DNA of 48,117 nucleotides from an uncultured Pseudomonadota bacterium (GTDB taxonomy: Bacteria > Myxococcota_A > UBA796 > JAFGLY01), in contig CALDOK010000407.1 in assembly GCA_937912125.1 (NCBI GenBank), forward strand, positions 1 through 48,117, in the 5' to 3' direction. Both the position numbers and the translations under genes were made by a program. Below the pieces are notes generated by a model. That model searched no databases, was not told where the DNA came from, and saw nothing but the letters and a program-made list of their open reading frames with translations. Position 1 is the stretch's first letter. Each line of letters starts with the position of its first letter. This document shows positions 26,184 through 35,700 of the stretch, one piece after another.

Positions 26184-27850
26184 CAGCTCAGCTCGTCGCG
26201 CCAAGCCCGGCTGACGGCCACCTCGTGCCGATAGCGCTCGAGCTCGGCCTGGCGACGGGCCGGCTCCCAGCCCAGCAGGCCCGCCATGTGGGTGGCCACG
26301 GCTTCGGCGCAGCCCAGCCCCTGGTCGGTGTCCTTGAAGAACAAGGGCAACCGGCGCTGCAGCACGTCATCCACAGTGGCCGCGAGCTCGCGGGTGACCG
26401 CCCACTCCACGCAGGCCATCACCTCGGGCCTGCCCGGGACCAGGCGTGCGGCCAGCTCGGGACGGGCGGCGGCCAAGACCGCGACGTCCAGGCCGAGCAT
26501 GCCATGGCTTCCCGCCAGGTAGCGGGCGGTGTCGTGCTCGAGGTGCCCACCCGAGGCGGTCACGATGTCGTCCACGAGTTGGCTGTCGTCGTCGTCCTTG
26601 GGCCAGCCCACCGCGCCGGGCAGGGGCTCCTTGGCGGTGTCCGCATGCCGCGGAGGCTCGAACTCCCAGCCGGACATGCGCAGCACGTCCAGGGACTTGT
26701 CCACCACCTCGGCAGCCATGCGCCGGTAGGTGGTGAGCTTACCGCCAGCCACGGTGACGATGCCGTCGGGCTCGACGTCCACCTGGTGCTCGCGGCTGAT
26801 CTGGCTCTCGTGAACACCTTCCTGGTTGATCAGGGGGCGCAGCCCCGCCCAGGTGGCGGTGACGTCCTCGTAGTGCAGCGGGTTGTCGGGGAAGAAGTGG
26901 GCCGAGGCGTGGATCAAGTAGTCCACGTCGGAGAGATCGGCGCACACCAAGGCCGGATCGCCGTCCCAGTCGGTGTCGGTGGTGCCGATGTAGGTGCGCT
27001 CCCCCCACGGGATGGCGAAGAGCACCCGCTCATCATCGGGGTGGATCAACACCACCGCGTGCTCTACCGGCAGCTTGGCGTGATCCACCACGATGTGTAC
27101 CCCCTTGGTGGGCCGCAGCAGAGGACGCCCAGCCGTGTCGCCAGCCAAGCCCCGCAGGCCATCGATCCAGGGGCCCGTGGCGTTGACGATGGCCCCAGCC
27201 CGCACATCGAAGCGCTCGTCGCTCAGCTGATCATGGACCGTGACCCCCATGGCGCGGCCCCGCTCGTCGTGCAGGAAGCCCACCACCGGGCACCAGGTGA
27301 CCACCTGGGCGCCCTGGCGCATGGCGTCCAGCGCGGTCTCGAGGGTGAGCCTGGCGTCGTCGGTGGCGCAGTCGTAGTACAGCTCCGCGGACTTGAGCTC
27401 GACGGTGGTCAGGCAGGGCTCCACCTTGGCGGTGGCCTTCTTGCCCAGGCGCTTGTGAATCTTGGGGGAGCGGAACAGGGACAGCCCGTCGTACAGCCAC
27501 AGGCCGATGTCGATCAGAGCGGCCCGCCCGAAGCTCTCGTAGACCGGGAACACGAAGGCCAGGGGCTTGACCAGGTGAGGCGCGATGTCCATCAACACCC
27601 GGCGCTCGCTGACCGACTCGAACACCAAGCCAAACTCGTACTGCTCGAGGTAGCGGAGGCCGCCGTGCACCAGCTTGCTCGAGCGGCTGGAGGTGCCCGA
27701 GGCCAGGTCGGCCCGCTCGAGCAGGGCCACCCGCAGGCCCCGCCGGGCGGCGTCGCGGGCCACCCCCGCGCCGGTGATGCCACCCCCGATGACCAGCAGG
27801 TCGAAGGTCTGGTTCTTGACGCGAGAGAGATGCGCTTGCCGCTGACCCAT
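26183..27850 (-). CDS. glpD: Aerobic-type glycerol-3-phosphate dehydrogenase
   Basis: A 555-residue FAD-dependent glycerol-3-phosphate dehydrogenase oxidising glycerol 3-phosphate to DHAP and passing electrons to quinone at the membrane. Visible are the FAD loop DLLVIGGGITGAGVARDA, SSRSSKLVHGGLRYLEQYEF (the GlpD/GlpA signature), ATGPWIDGL, the late dehydrogenase motif GGKLTTYRRMA, and a C-terminal helical domain. GGAG lies ahead of the ATG. It lies downstream of the Nfn-like gene beyond a 145-bp gap with a REP-like palindrome. A link to the phosphatidyltransferase gene further upstream (phospholipid precursor supply) is possible but is inference. Confidence 0.93.
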   Translation of the reverse strand: MGQRQAHLSRVKNQTFDLLVIGGGITGAGVARDAARRGLRVALLERADLASGTSSRSSKLVHGGLRYLEQYEFGLVFESVSERRVLMDIAPHLVKPLAFVFPVYESFGRAALIDIGLWLYDGLSLFRSPKIHKRLGKKATAKVEPCLTTVELKSAELYYDCATDDARLTLETALDAMRQGAQVVTWCPVVGFLHDERGRAMGVTVHDQLSDERFDVRAGAIVNATGPWIDGLRGLAGDTAGRPLLRPTKGVHIVVDHAKLPVEHAVVLIHPDDERVLFAIPWGERTYIGTTDTDWDGDPALVCADLSDVDYLIHASAHFFPDNPLHYEDVTATWAGLRPLINQEGVHESQISREHQVDVEPDGIVTVAGGKLTTYRRMAAEVVDKSLDVLRMSGWEFEPPRHADTAKEPLPGAVGWPKDDDDSQLVDDIVTASGGHLEHDTARYLAGSHGMLGLDVAVLAAARPELAARLVPGRPEVMACVEWAVTRELAATVDDVLQRRLPLFFKDTDQGLGCAEAVATHMAGLLGWEPARRQAELERYRHEVAVSRAWRDELS

Positions 27851-27880
27851 GGGGCGACTCCGAGGCCGCTTCTGGCGGCC

Positions 27881-27901
27881 GGCTACAGGCTACGGGCTAC
27901 A
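27881..27901. repeat. Three tandem 7-bp units GGCTAC[A/G]
   Basis: GGCTACA, GGCTACG and GGCTACA are arranged head to tail in the non-coding gap just upstream of glpD. It is short and may be a slippage product; no function is apparent. Confidence 0.6.
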
Positions 27902-27957
27902 GGGGTGCCAGGGCGACCGCTGCGCTCACACGGATCGCCTATCCAGATACCTGCGAC

Positions 27958-27983
27958 CGGGAGGGGGTAAACCCCTCCCCTAC
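27958..27983 (-). repeat. REP-like palindrome, copy D
   Basis: On the minus strand: GTAG (27983-27980), stem arm GGGAGGGG, loop TTTAC, stem arm CCCCTCCC, closing G. The inner stem pairs differ from copies A and B yet stay complementary, and the loop T replaces C at its third position. It lies 12 bp after the stop codon of the Nfn-like gene, in that gene's orientation. Confidence 0.8.
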
Positions 27984-27995
27984 GTTCGATTTCGG

Positions 27996-30266
27996 CTATT
28001 TCTTCTGCTCGAGGTACTCGACCATGGCGCGGGCGGCACGACGGCCGGCGCCCAAGGCCAGGATGACCGTGGCGCCGCCGGTGACGATGTCGCCGCCCGC
28101 GTACACACCCGGCAGGTTGGTGGCCTGGGTGTCATTGTCGGCCACCAGGTAGCCCCAGCGGTTGAGCTCGATCTCGGGCAGAGACTGGGCGATGATGGGG
28201 TTGGCGCTGGTGCCCAAGGCGTAGATCACGGTGTCGCAAGGGAAGGTCTCGAAGGCGTCCTCGATGGCCACCGGGCGACGGCGCCCCGAAGCGTCGGCCT
28301 CACCCAGCTGCATCTTCTGGCACTTGATGCCGCAGACGTCACCGGCCTCGTCCAGCTCGATGGCCACCGGGCTGTGCAGCCAGTTGAAGTCGATGCCCTC
28401 TTCCTTGGCGTGGCGGAGCTCTTCGATGCGGGCGGGAGCCTCGGACTCGGTGCGGCGGTACACGCAGCGGACCGTGGGGATGCCCATGCGCTTGGACACG
28501 CGCAGGCAGTCCATGGCGGTGTTGCCGGCACCGATGACCACCACAGACTTGCCGTAGGCCAGCGGGGTGTCCTCGTGGGGGAAGCGATCGCCACCCATCA
28601 GGTTGGCGCGGGTGAGGTACTCGTTGGCCGAGTAGACCTGGCCCGCGGACTCACCGGGGATGCCCAGGAACCAGGGGAACCCAGCGCCCGACCCGATGAA
28701 CACGGCGTCGTAGCCCATCTCACCCATGAGCTGCTGCACGGTGAAGGTCTTGCCGATCACCTTGTTGGTCTTGAACTCGACCCCCAGATCCTGCAGGCGC
28801 CGGACCTCGCGGGCGATGATGTCACGGGGCAGACGGAAGCTGGGGATGCCGTACTGCAGCACGCCGCCGATGACATGCAGGGCCTCGAACACCGTGACCT
28901 CGGCACCCTTGACCGCCAGGTCGGCGGCGCACGCCAGGCCCGCCGGGCCAGCGCCCACCACCGCCACGCGGCCGAGATCGGTGGTCCCGGCCATGCGGTC
29001 GGTGGTCTTGAGCGGCGCGAAGTCACCCACGAAGCGCTCGAGACGGCCGATGGCCACCGGCTCGATCTTGGCCTTGGCCAGGATGCACTGAGCCTCGCAC
29101 TGGGACTCCTGAGGGCAGACGCGGCCGCAGACGCTGGGGAAGTGGTTGGTCTCGAGGATCGCGTCCCTGGCGCCGGCCAGGTCCCGGACCAGCAGGTGGC
29201 GGATGAAGCGGGGGATGTCCACGCCCACGGGGCAGCCGGAGACACACTTGGGCCGACGGCACTGGATGCAGCGCTCGGCCTCCTCGAGGGCGTCGCCCAG
29301 GGAGTAGCCCAGGTTGACCTCGTGGAAGTTGGTGGCGCGCTCACGGGCGTCGCGCTCGGGCATCTCCACGGCGTGGGGGCTCAGATCCTTGATCTTCTTG
29401 TAGTTGCGCTTCTCGTCCTCGAACAACGCCTTCTCGACATTGCAGACGTGGTCGAAGTTGTTCTGGGCCATGGCCTCGTGCTTGACGAAGCGCTTCTGCC
29501 GCCGCATCAGCTCGGGGAAGTCCACCTTGTGGGCGTCGAAGTCGGGGCCGTCCACGCAGGCGAACTTGATCTCGCCATCGACGGTGACGCGACAGGATCC
29601 GCACATCCCGGTGCCATCGACCATGATGGCGTTGAGGGAGACCACGGTGTCGACGCCGAAGGGCCGGGTGACCTCAGTGACCGCGTTCATCATGGGCAGG
29701 GGCCCGATGGCCACGACCAGGTCGGGCGGGTCGTTCTCGAGCAGCTCCTTCAGAGCCACCGTGACGAAGCCGGGGCGGCCGTAGGAGCCGTCGTCGGTGC
29801 AGACGATGAGGTTGTCGGAGTGCTTGGCGAAGCGCTCCTGCCAGAAGATGAGGCTCTCGTTGCGGAAGCCCATGATGCTGGTGGTGCGGTTGCCGGCCTG
29901 CTTGAAGGCGCGCAGCTGGGGGTAGATGGGAGCCACGCCCAAGCCGCCGCCCACCATGACCACATGGCCGTAGTCCTTGACGTGGGACTCGATGCCCAAG
30001 GGGCCGACGAAGTCGGAGAACCAGTCGCCTTCCTTGTAGCGGTCCATCATCTGGCGGGTGGTCTTGCCCAGAGCCTGGATCACCAAGGTGATGGTGCCCT
30101 TGACGGGATCGAAGTCGGCCACGGTCAGGGGGATGCGCTCACCCTTCTCGTCCAGCCGGAGCATGATGAACTGGCCCGGCTTGGCCGAGCGGGCCACGTC
30201 CGGTGCGAAGACATCCCAGAGGAAGGTGACATCGGAGAACTGCTGACGCTTGATGATCTGGTACAT
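27996..30266 (-). CDS. Fused NfnA/NfnB-type (SudBA-like) flavoprotein oxidoreductase
   Basis: A 756-residue fusion. Residues 1-275 are a ferredoxin-NADP reductase-like/DHODH-B-type electron-transfer subunit (VAPIYPQLRAFK NAD motif, and a 2Fe-2S-type segment GTGMCGSCRVTV with a later FACVDGPDF). Residues 310-756 are a glutamate-synthase small-subunit-like flavoprotein: Cys-rich ERCIQCRRPKCVSGCPVGVD and CGRVCPQESQCEAQC for Fe-S clusters, the FAD motif VAVVGAGPAGLACAADLA, and the NAD motif VVVIGAGNTAMDC. This is the NfnAB/sulfide dehydrogenase SudBA family, which couples NAD(P)H and ferredoxin; separate subunits are usual. The start at 30266 has GGAG eight bases upstream. Glutamate synthase activity is not implied because the large GltB subunit is absent. 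Confidence 0.85.
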   Translation of the reverse strand: MYQIIKRQQFSDVTFLWDVFAPDVARSAKPGQFIMLRLDEKGERIPLTVADFDPVKGTITLVIQALGKTTRQMMDRYKEGDWFSDFVGPLGIESHVKDYGHVVMVGGGLGVAPIYPQLRAFKQAGNRTTSIMGFRNESLIFWQERFAKHSDNLIVCTDDGSYGRPGFVTVALKELLENDPPDLVVAIGPLPMMNAVTEVTRPFGVDTVVSLNAIMVDGTGMCGSCRVTVDGEIKFACVDGPDFDAHKVDFPELMRRQKRFVKHEAMAQNNFDHVCNVEKALFEDEKRNYKKIKDLSPHAVEMPERDARERATNFHEVNLGYSLGDALEEAERCIQCRRPKCVSGCPVGVDIPRFIRHLLVRDLAGARDAILETNHFPSVCGRVCPQESQCEAQCILAKAKIEPVAIGRLERFVGDFAPLKTTDRMAGTTDLGRVAVVGAGPAGLACAADLAVKGAEVTVFEALHVIGGVLQYGIPSFRLPRDIIAREVRRLQDLGVEFKTNKVIGKTFTVQQLMGEMGYDAVFIGSGAGFPWFLGIPGESAGQVYSANEYLTRANLMGGDRFPHEDTPLAYGKSVVVIGAGNTAMDCLRVSKRMGIPTVRCVYRRTESEAPARIEELRHAKEEGIDFNWLHSPVAIELDEAGDVCGIKCQKMQLGEADASGRRRPVAIEDAFETFPCDTVIYALGTSANPIIAQSLPEIELNRWGYLVADNDTQATNLPGVYAGGDIVTGGATVILALGAGRRAARAMVEYLEQKK

Positions 30267-30286
30267 GAAGAGACTCCGCGAGGACA

Positions 30287-30296
30287 GGTGTACACC
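30287..30296. promoter_or_regulatory. 10-bp palindrome in the Nfn-like gene leader
   Basis: GGTGTACACC is a perfect palindrome 21 bases before the Nfn-like start codon. Its position fits an operator or part of a leader hairpin. The regulator is unknown, and such palindromes also occur by chance. Confidence 0.3.
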
Positions 30297-30349
30297 GAAA
30301 GACACCCCCCCTAACCATGAGCGTAGCCATAGGCAGGGCCGGGCCGGAC

Positions 30350-31723
30350 TCAGGCGCTATGCGACGGATCCTCCAGGCGACGCCGACCGATCACGGCGTG
30401 GAAGTGCATCACCGTCGGTAGGAATCCATAGATCAACATGGCGACCAGCATGAGCGCCACGGGCACTTCCGTGCCCCAGAGCACGAAGCCCAGCAGCAGC
30501 GACAGCAAGAAGGCGGGCATGCCGTAGATGATGCGCCGATCGCCCCGCATGGCCCGGCCCACGTGGCGGTAGTTGGTGTCGAAGCTGAACATCAACACGC
30601 CGGCCACACCCACGATCAGGCCCACCAGCAACGGGCTGTCCCCGAACAGCACCACCCCACACATGGTGAGCAGCGCCGCAGCGGGGCTGGGTACGCCTGC
30701 GAAGTTCGCGGGATCCGAGAACGCCTTGTTCAAGGTGAAGTACACCAGCCGGCCCCAGGTGAAGAACAGGTAGATGCCCGCCACCACTGCCGACTCCCAG
30801 CTGTCGAAGAGCAACCACACGGCCACGGCCGGGGCCAGGCCGAAGTTTATGGCGTCGGCCAGGTCGTCCGAGTAGACGCCGAACCTGGTGCCCCCCCAGC
30901 GGCGGGCCGCCGCGCCGTCGAAGCCGTCGAAGGTGCCTCCGATCATCAGGAACAGCAGCGCCAGATCGAAACGCCCCAGGTAGGAGAAGCGGATGGAGGC
31001 GATGCCGCACAGGAGGTTCGACCCGCTCAAGGCGTCGGCGATGAAACGCTTCTGGAGCACCTTCAGGGCCGTGAGCACCACCACGCTGGTGAAGGCCACG
31101 TTGATGCCCAGCAGCCAGATCACCATGCGCGGCGTGAGCAGCTTGGGCGCCCAACCCTGGCTGAGCATGAGCATGGCCAGCAGGGTGGTGTACTCGAGCC
31201 CCGTGCGCAGCCGACCGGCGCGGCGCCCAAGGCGCCCCACCACAAACAGCGCGATGAGCACCAGCTCGAGACCGATGCGCGCGCCCAGCAGCGGCATGGG
31301 CAGGTAGCTGTAGCAGAGGGCGCAGAATGACAACAGCACCGGAAGGGCGGTGAGCTTGTCCAGCACACGGCCCCGCTCGGCCTCCACCCGCTGGTGCCGA
31401 GCGGCCACGCCATCGAAGTAGTCCAGCAGCACGTAGGCCAAGAAGAGCCCGGTGAGGAACCAGGGGTTGGTGGGCATGGACCGCACATGCCGCAGGGCCA
31501 TGAGCAGCAGCGGCACAACCACGAGCAGGCGGGCTGCGGACAGCCAGTTGGGATGGATGACCACCAGCTCGGCCAACCAGAGGTCGAGCCTGGTGACCCA
31601 CTGGGGTCGCCGAGGTGCGCGGGCGTGGGGCAACCGCGCTCGGGGCAGCCTGAAGCGCCTCTTGCGAGGGGGCTGCTCGGCGGGGTCCGGCGCGGGAGCG
31701 ACGTCGGGGATCCGTTCGGTCAT
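30350..31723 (-). CDS. Tandem CDP-alcohol phosphatidyltransferase (two catalytic-type domains)
   Basis: A 457-residue integral membrane protein. The family signature D-x2-D-G-x2-A-R-x7/8-G-x3-D-x3-D appears twice: at D101 (DYFDGVAAR) and at D266 (DGFDGAAAR). The C-terminal copy is complete, ending G282-x3-D286-x3-D290, and is followed by NFGLAPAVAVW, typical of phosphatidylserine synthase-like enzymes. The N-terminal copy has G118 and D122 but Ala126 in place of the last Asp, which is normally the catalytic base, so it is probably inactive. The N-terminus is a basic, Arg/Pro-rich tail (about 1-40). It may make phosphatidylserine or another phospholipid from CDP-diacylglycerol. First gene of the minus-strand run. 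Confidence 0.8.
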   Translation of the reverse strand: MTERIPDVAPAPDPAEQPPRKRRFRLPRARLPHARAPRRPQWVTRLDLWLAELVVIHPNWLSAARLLVVVPLLLMALRHVRSMPTNPWFLTGLFLAYVLLDYFDGVAARHQRVEAERGRVLDKLTALPVLLSFCALCYSYLPMPLLGARIGLELVLIALFVVGRLGRRAGRLRTGLEYTTLLAMLMLSQGWAPKLLTPRMVIWLLGINVAFTSVVVLTALKVLQKRFIADALSGSNLLCGIASIRFSYLGRFDLALLFLMIGGTFDGFDGAAARRWGGTRFGVYSDDLADAINFGLAPAVAVWLLFDSWESAVVAGIYLFFTWGRLVYFTLNKAFSDPANFAGVPSPAAALLTMCGVVLFGDSPLLVGLIVGVAGVLMFSFDTNYRHVGRAMRGDRRIIYGMPAFLLSLLLGFVLWGTEVPVALMLVAMLIYGFLPTVMHFHAVIGRRRLEDPSHSA

Positions 31724-31814
31724 GGTCCTGCCTGGTGGATGCTGCAGATTCTTGGCCTATCGCGCTGCGATGCCCCTGGACCGACCGGACGCCAAAATGC
31801 CCGGAGGAGCCGCG

Positions 31815-32711
31815 ATGGACCCACCTTCAGGGTATAGTTCCGCAGAACCCTGGAGCTTGGAAAACCGCGTGAGCTGTGTGCGCTCGAAGCAAGCATCGAA
31901 GCCGCGCCTCGGCCTGCCCGCCGTCCAGCACAGCTCCACGCTCCCCAAGCACCAGCGCAAGATCGGCCACGCGCGCCTCACGGTGCTCGGCAAGCACGCC
32001 GGCCCCCGGCCGCCACAGCAGCACGTCGGCCTGACGGCCACCACCCCGCGGCCTGAGCTGATGGCCCAGGCTGGCGTGCCCACGCGCAAGCCCGGCCCCA
32101 CCAGCAAGCCCGCTCCCCAGCCCTCGAAGTCCACGGCAGCGCACCGGCAGGCGTCCAAGGCCCACGCCAGCAAGCTCCCCACCATCGGCGCCGTCGGGAC
32201 CTCCACGGTCAAGGCTGGCAAGGCAGCCCACCTGGCCCAGCAGGCGAAGCGGGGCGGCTGCGCCAAGACCGCCAAGCTCACGGGGGCCAAGCTCCACCCC
32301 CTCCCGTCCCCCACGCCGGCACGCCGGCCCCGGCGCGCTGCCGCCTCGCCGCAGCCCGTCCAGCTCTCGCTGCAAGCCGCCTCCCCCGCGCCGCCCTGCT
32401 CCGCCACGCCCAGTAGCACGACAGCCTCGGGGGCAGAAGACGACGACCCAGGTATAGGGTCCGCCGGCTCCCCGGCCGGCGGCGACTCCGAAGACCCGGC
32501 CCTGGTCGCCGCTCCCCAGGCCCCCGCGACCGCCTCCCAGCATGGCGAGGAGTCCCTTCGGGCCAGCCCTGAAGCCCACTCCAGCCCCTCGAACACCGCA
32601 CGCTCCCCACGCCGCCTCCAGCGCGGCGCCGGGCAGAGCCGCACACGGCTGCGCCTGATGGCAGCCCACCGCCCGACTCCCCGCACCCTCCTCCCAGGGA
32701 AGCGATCATGA
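31815..32711 (+). CDS. Basic, low-complexity protein overlapping the giant gene
   Basis: A 298-residue protein, Lys/Ala/Pro/Ser-rich with strongly positive charge in the first 180 residues (PTSKPAPQPSKSTAAHRQAS), then an acidic patch (GAEDDDPGIG) and an Arg/Ser/Pro-rich tail. No signal peptide, membrane segment or known domain is visible. Coding is supported by consistent C/G third positions and by CGGAGGAG six bases before the ATG at 31815; GTG at 31869 is an alternative start. Its TGA overlaps the ATG of the giant DUF4157 gene (ATGA), implying coupled translation. It may be a chaperone, adaptor or fast-evolving partner of the giant product; no similarity is recognised. A -10-like TATAGT lies inside its first codons. 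Confidence 0.6.
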   Translation: MDPPSGYSSAEPWSLENRVSCVRSKQASKPRLGLPAVQHSSTLPKHQRKIGHARLTVLGKHAGPRPPQQHVGLTATTPRPELMAQAGVPTRKPGPTSKPAPQPSKSTAAHRQASKAHASKLPTIGAVGTSTVKAGKAAHLAQQAKRGGCAKTAKLTGAKLHPLPSPTPARRPRRAAASPQPVQLSLQAASPAPPCSATPSSTTASGAEDDDPGIGSAGSPAGGDSEDPALVAAPQAPATASQHGEESLRASPEAHSSPSNTARSPRRLQRGAGQSRTRLRLMAAHRPTPRTLLPGKRS

Positions 32712-35700
32712 GCTCCATGCGCGAAAAAGAAAAGAGAAAGACCAGGACCGACAAGTCCTTGGCTTCCACCCTGCAGCAGGTCGAGCTGCGCCAGGAGCAG
32801 GAGCAGCTCCGCAGCGAGGCCGCGCGGACTCCAGCGGTCCACGCCTCGACGGCGCTGCAAGACGCCATCGGCAACCAAGCCGTGCTCGACGCCATCTCCG
32901 GCGCGGAGCAGCAGGGCATGGTGGGCCAGGCGGCCGAGACCCTGAGCATGGGCATCGCCGGCGTGGACACCCAGGACAGGATGCCGGGCACTGGCTCCAT
33001 GGCGGTCATGCGGGCCATGCTCCACGCCGAGCTGCGCCAGCGCGCCGGGATCGACAGCCCCGATCCTTCCCTCAGCGCCCGCATCGCTCACCGCCGCGGC
33101 CGCCCCCTGCCCCCAGCCGTCCGCGAGCGCATGGAGCAGGCCTTCGGCCACGACTTCGACCACGTCCGCATCCACACCGATCCCGAGGCCGCCCGCACCG
33201 CCCGCGAGCTCGAGGCCCACGCCTTCGCCTCCGAAGCCGACATCTGGTTCGGCCCTGGCGAGTTCCAGCCCGACACCCCCCGCGGAGAGCACCTCCTGGC
33301 CCACGAGCTCGGCCACGTGGTCCAGGCCGACCAGGGTCGCCTGCGCGCCACCGGCTCAGGGCTGCAGGTCAGCGACCCCAGCGACCACAGCGAGCTGGAA
33401 GCCGAGACCATGGCCCGCCAGGCCGTGGCCCGCATGGCCCAGGCCCCTGACCTGGGTAGCGCCCCCGCGCGCCTGCCCGTAGACAGCACCTGGGCCCCCC
33501 TCGAGCTCAACAACCGGATCGAGGGCGACGGCAAGCTGGCGGGCGCACCCGCCATGGCCGAGCTCGACGCCCCCACCAGCCCCCGCGCCCAGCCCTCCGC
33601 CCCCAGCGCGCGAGGGCAAGTGCAGCGCAAGGCCCGCAAGGGTGGAAGGGGCGGCAAGAGCCCCAAGGGCAGCGGCCGCAAGCCCACCAGCCGACGGCCC
33701 GGCACCGGCCAGGATCAGGCCGATGCTCAGCTGCAGCCTGAAGATCTCGCCAGCGCCATCGCTGGGGTCATCGCCCGCGTGATGCCCACGGAGGAGCTCT
33801 CCCGTGAGGATGACGCCGACCTGCCCGCCGCCGGCCGCGAAGGTCCGACCAAGGGCAAGGGCCCCGGTCGCGGGTCCAAGACCAAGGCTGGACGCGGCGA
33901 AGGCGAGCAGCCCGGAGCCCCTGGCCCGAATGCCGCCGGCGAAGACGAGCAGCTCAGCCCCCTCGAGCGCCTAGAGGGCGTGCTGCAGGGCGCGATCCCC
34001 GTCCCGATTCCCGACGACATGGACCTGCTCCCCGAGCAGCTCGGCAAGGCCTTCGAGGCCCTGGGCGAGGACACCCAGGACCGCATCGTGGGCCTCGCCG
34101 AGGATCACATGCCTCAGGCCGACGAGCTGCTCGAGGGCGTCGACATCGACGCGCTCATGCGCGGCGCCGAGGCCGCCGAGCAGATCCTGGACGATCCCGG
34201 CTCAGCCATGGACCAGGGTGCGGACGCCGTGCTCGACATGGCCATGGACAGGATCGGGGGCATCGACCCCAGCATCGGCGCTCTGAACCTGGGCGACCCC
34301 AGCCTGTACCTGGACAAGGCCCTCAAGACCGACGGAGCCACACCGGGCCTCGACCGCGGGACGCTGGCCCCCGGCTCCAGTGCCCCCAAGCAGGTCGGCG
34401 GCGCCCCTGGCCCCCGCGGCGACTCCGCGCTCAAGGGCCCCGCGGCCACCCCCACGCCTGGCACGGACGCCCCAGCCAAAGACCACCCAGCCAAAGACAC
34501 AGCCAAGAAGGGCGACACCAGCCCAGCGACGGACAGCGGGACACAGCCGGTCAGCAAAGACGCCGACGCCAAGGCGGGCAAAAAATCCGAGGACAAGAAG
34601 AAGAAGGACGACAAGGGCGGCGATGGCAAAGACGTCAAGCCCATGTCCCAGAAGGAGATCAAGGCCGAGATCAAGCGGCTGGAGATCAAGAAGAGCTTCC
34701 GCACGATCGACAGCGAGATCCTGGACCTGGACCTCAACACCCACCAGGTCGACCTGGGCGACAAGCAGCAGCGGGTCGGCAAGGTCCAGGGCAAGCAGCA
34801 GGAGACCAGCGAGCAGAAAGAGAAGCGCAAGGCTCTGGTGTCGCGCAAGGCCAAGGGCGGCCCCGGCGGCCCCCCCAAGGACGGCAAGCTGGCCTTCCTC
34901 GACATCATCGCTGCCCGCCTGCCCAAGCAGCTCACAGCGCTGCAGGGCAAGGTCGACAAGATCCAGAAGGCCTCCACCAAGGTCAGCGCCGATCAGACCC
35001 TGGTGCAGGAAGAGATCACGGCCATCGACGAGGAGCTCAAGGCCCTCTACGACAAGCTCAAGTCAGGCGGCGGCGGAAACTCGGGCAACCCCGACGTGCC
35101 CAAGACCTGCGTGAACCTGCTGGAGGACGTCAAGAAGAAGGAAGAGAAGGAGATCAAGGTCCAGGAGAAGGCCAAGCAGGAGGAGAAGGACATCACCGTG
35201 GCCCTCGAGGCGCTCGGGAACACCATCTCCGAGCAGAAGGGCCTGGTCACCGATCACGACAACGAGCTGGGCGCCCACCGCAGTGAGCTGAAGGTAGTGG
35301 AGGGCAAGATCAGCGCCCAGAAGGCCAAGCTGGACGCCCAGAAGGCCGCCGACGCCACCAAGGGCAAGGCCAAGGGCAAGGCCACCAAGGGCACCACCAC
35401 CACCACCTCCACCGCCAGCGACACCTCCACCAAGGAGCTCAAGACCCGCAAGACCGAGCTGGGCAAGCTCGTGCAGGGCGTGGAACACAAGCGCCGCAAG
35501 GCCGTGGCCGCCCGGGACAAGGCCCTCAAGACCCAGGAGCAAAAGAAGCTCCGGCTCAAGGAGAAGCAGGACGAGATCAAGGAACGCGACAAGCAGCTGG
35601 TGCTGATCAAGAAGGCCGTCGAGACCCTGGCCAAGCCCACCATCCACTTCAACATCATCTCCGCCGGCGTGGGCGTGAAGCTGCGCATGGCCTGGCTGCC

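Larger units (their letters stand above)
27851..27995. other. Gap between the Nfn-like and glpD genes
   Basis: 145 bp with no gene. It contains three tandem copies of a 7-mer GGCTAC[A/G] (27881-27901) and REP-like copy D (27958-27983). The REP-like copy may terminate or attenuate transcription coming from the Nfn-like gene before glpD. Confidence 0.6.

Noticed and set aside
27996-30266. Glutamate synthase small subunit
   Set aside because: The C-terminal half resembles GltD, but the N-terminal fused domain and the missing large subunit favour the NfnAB/SudBA-type enzyme.
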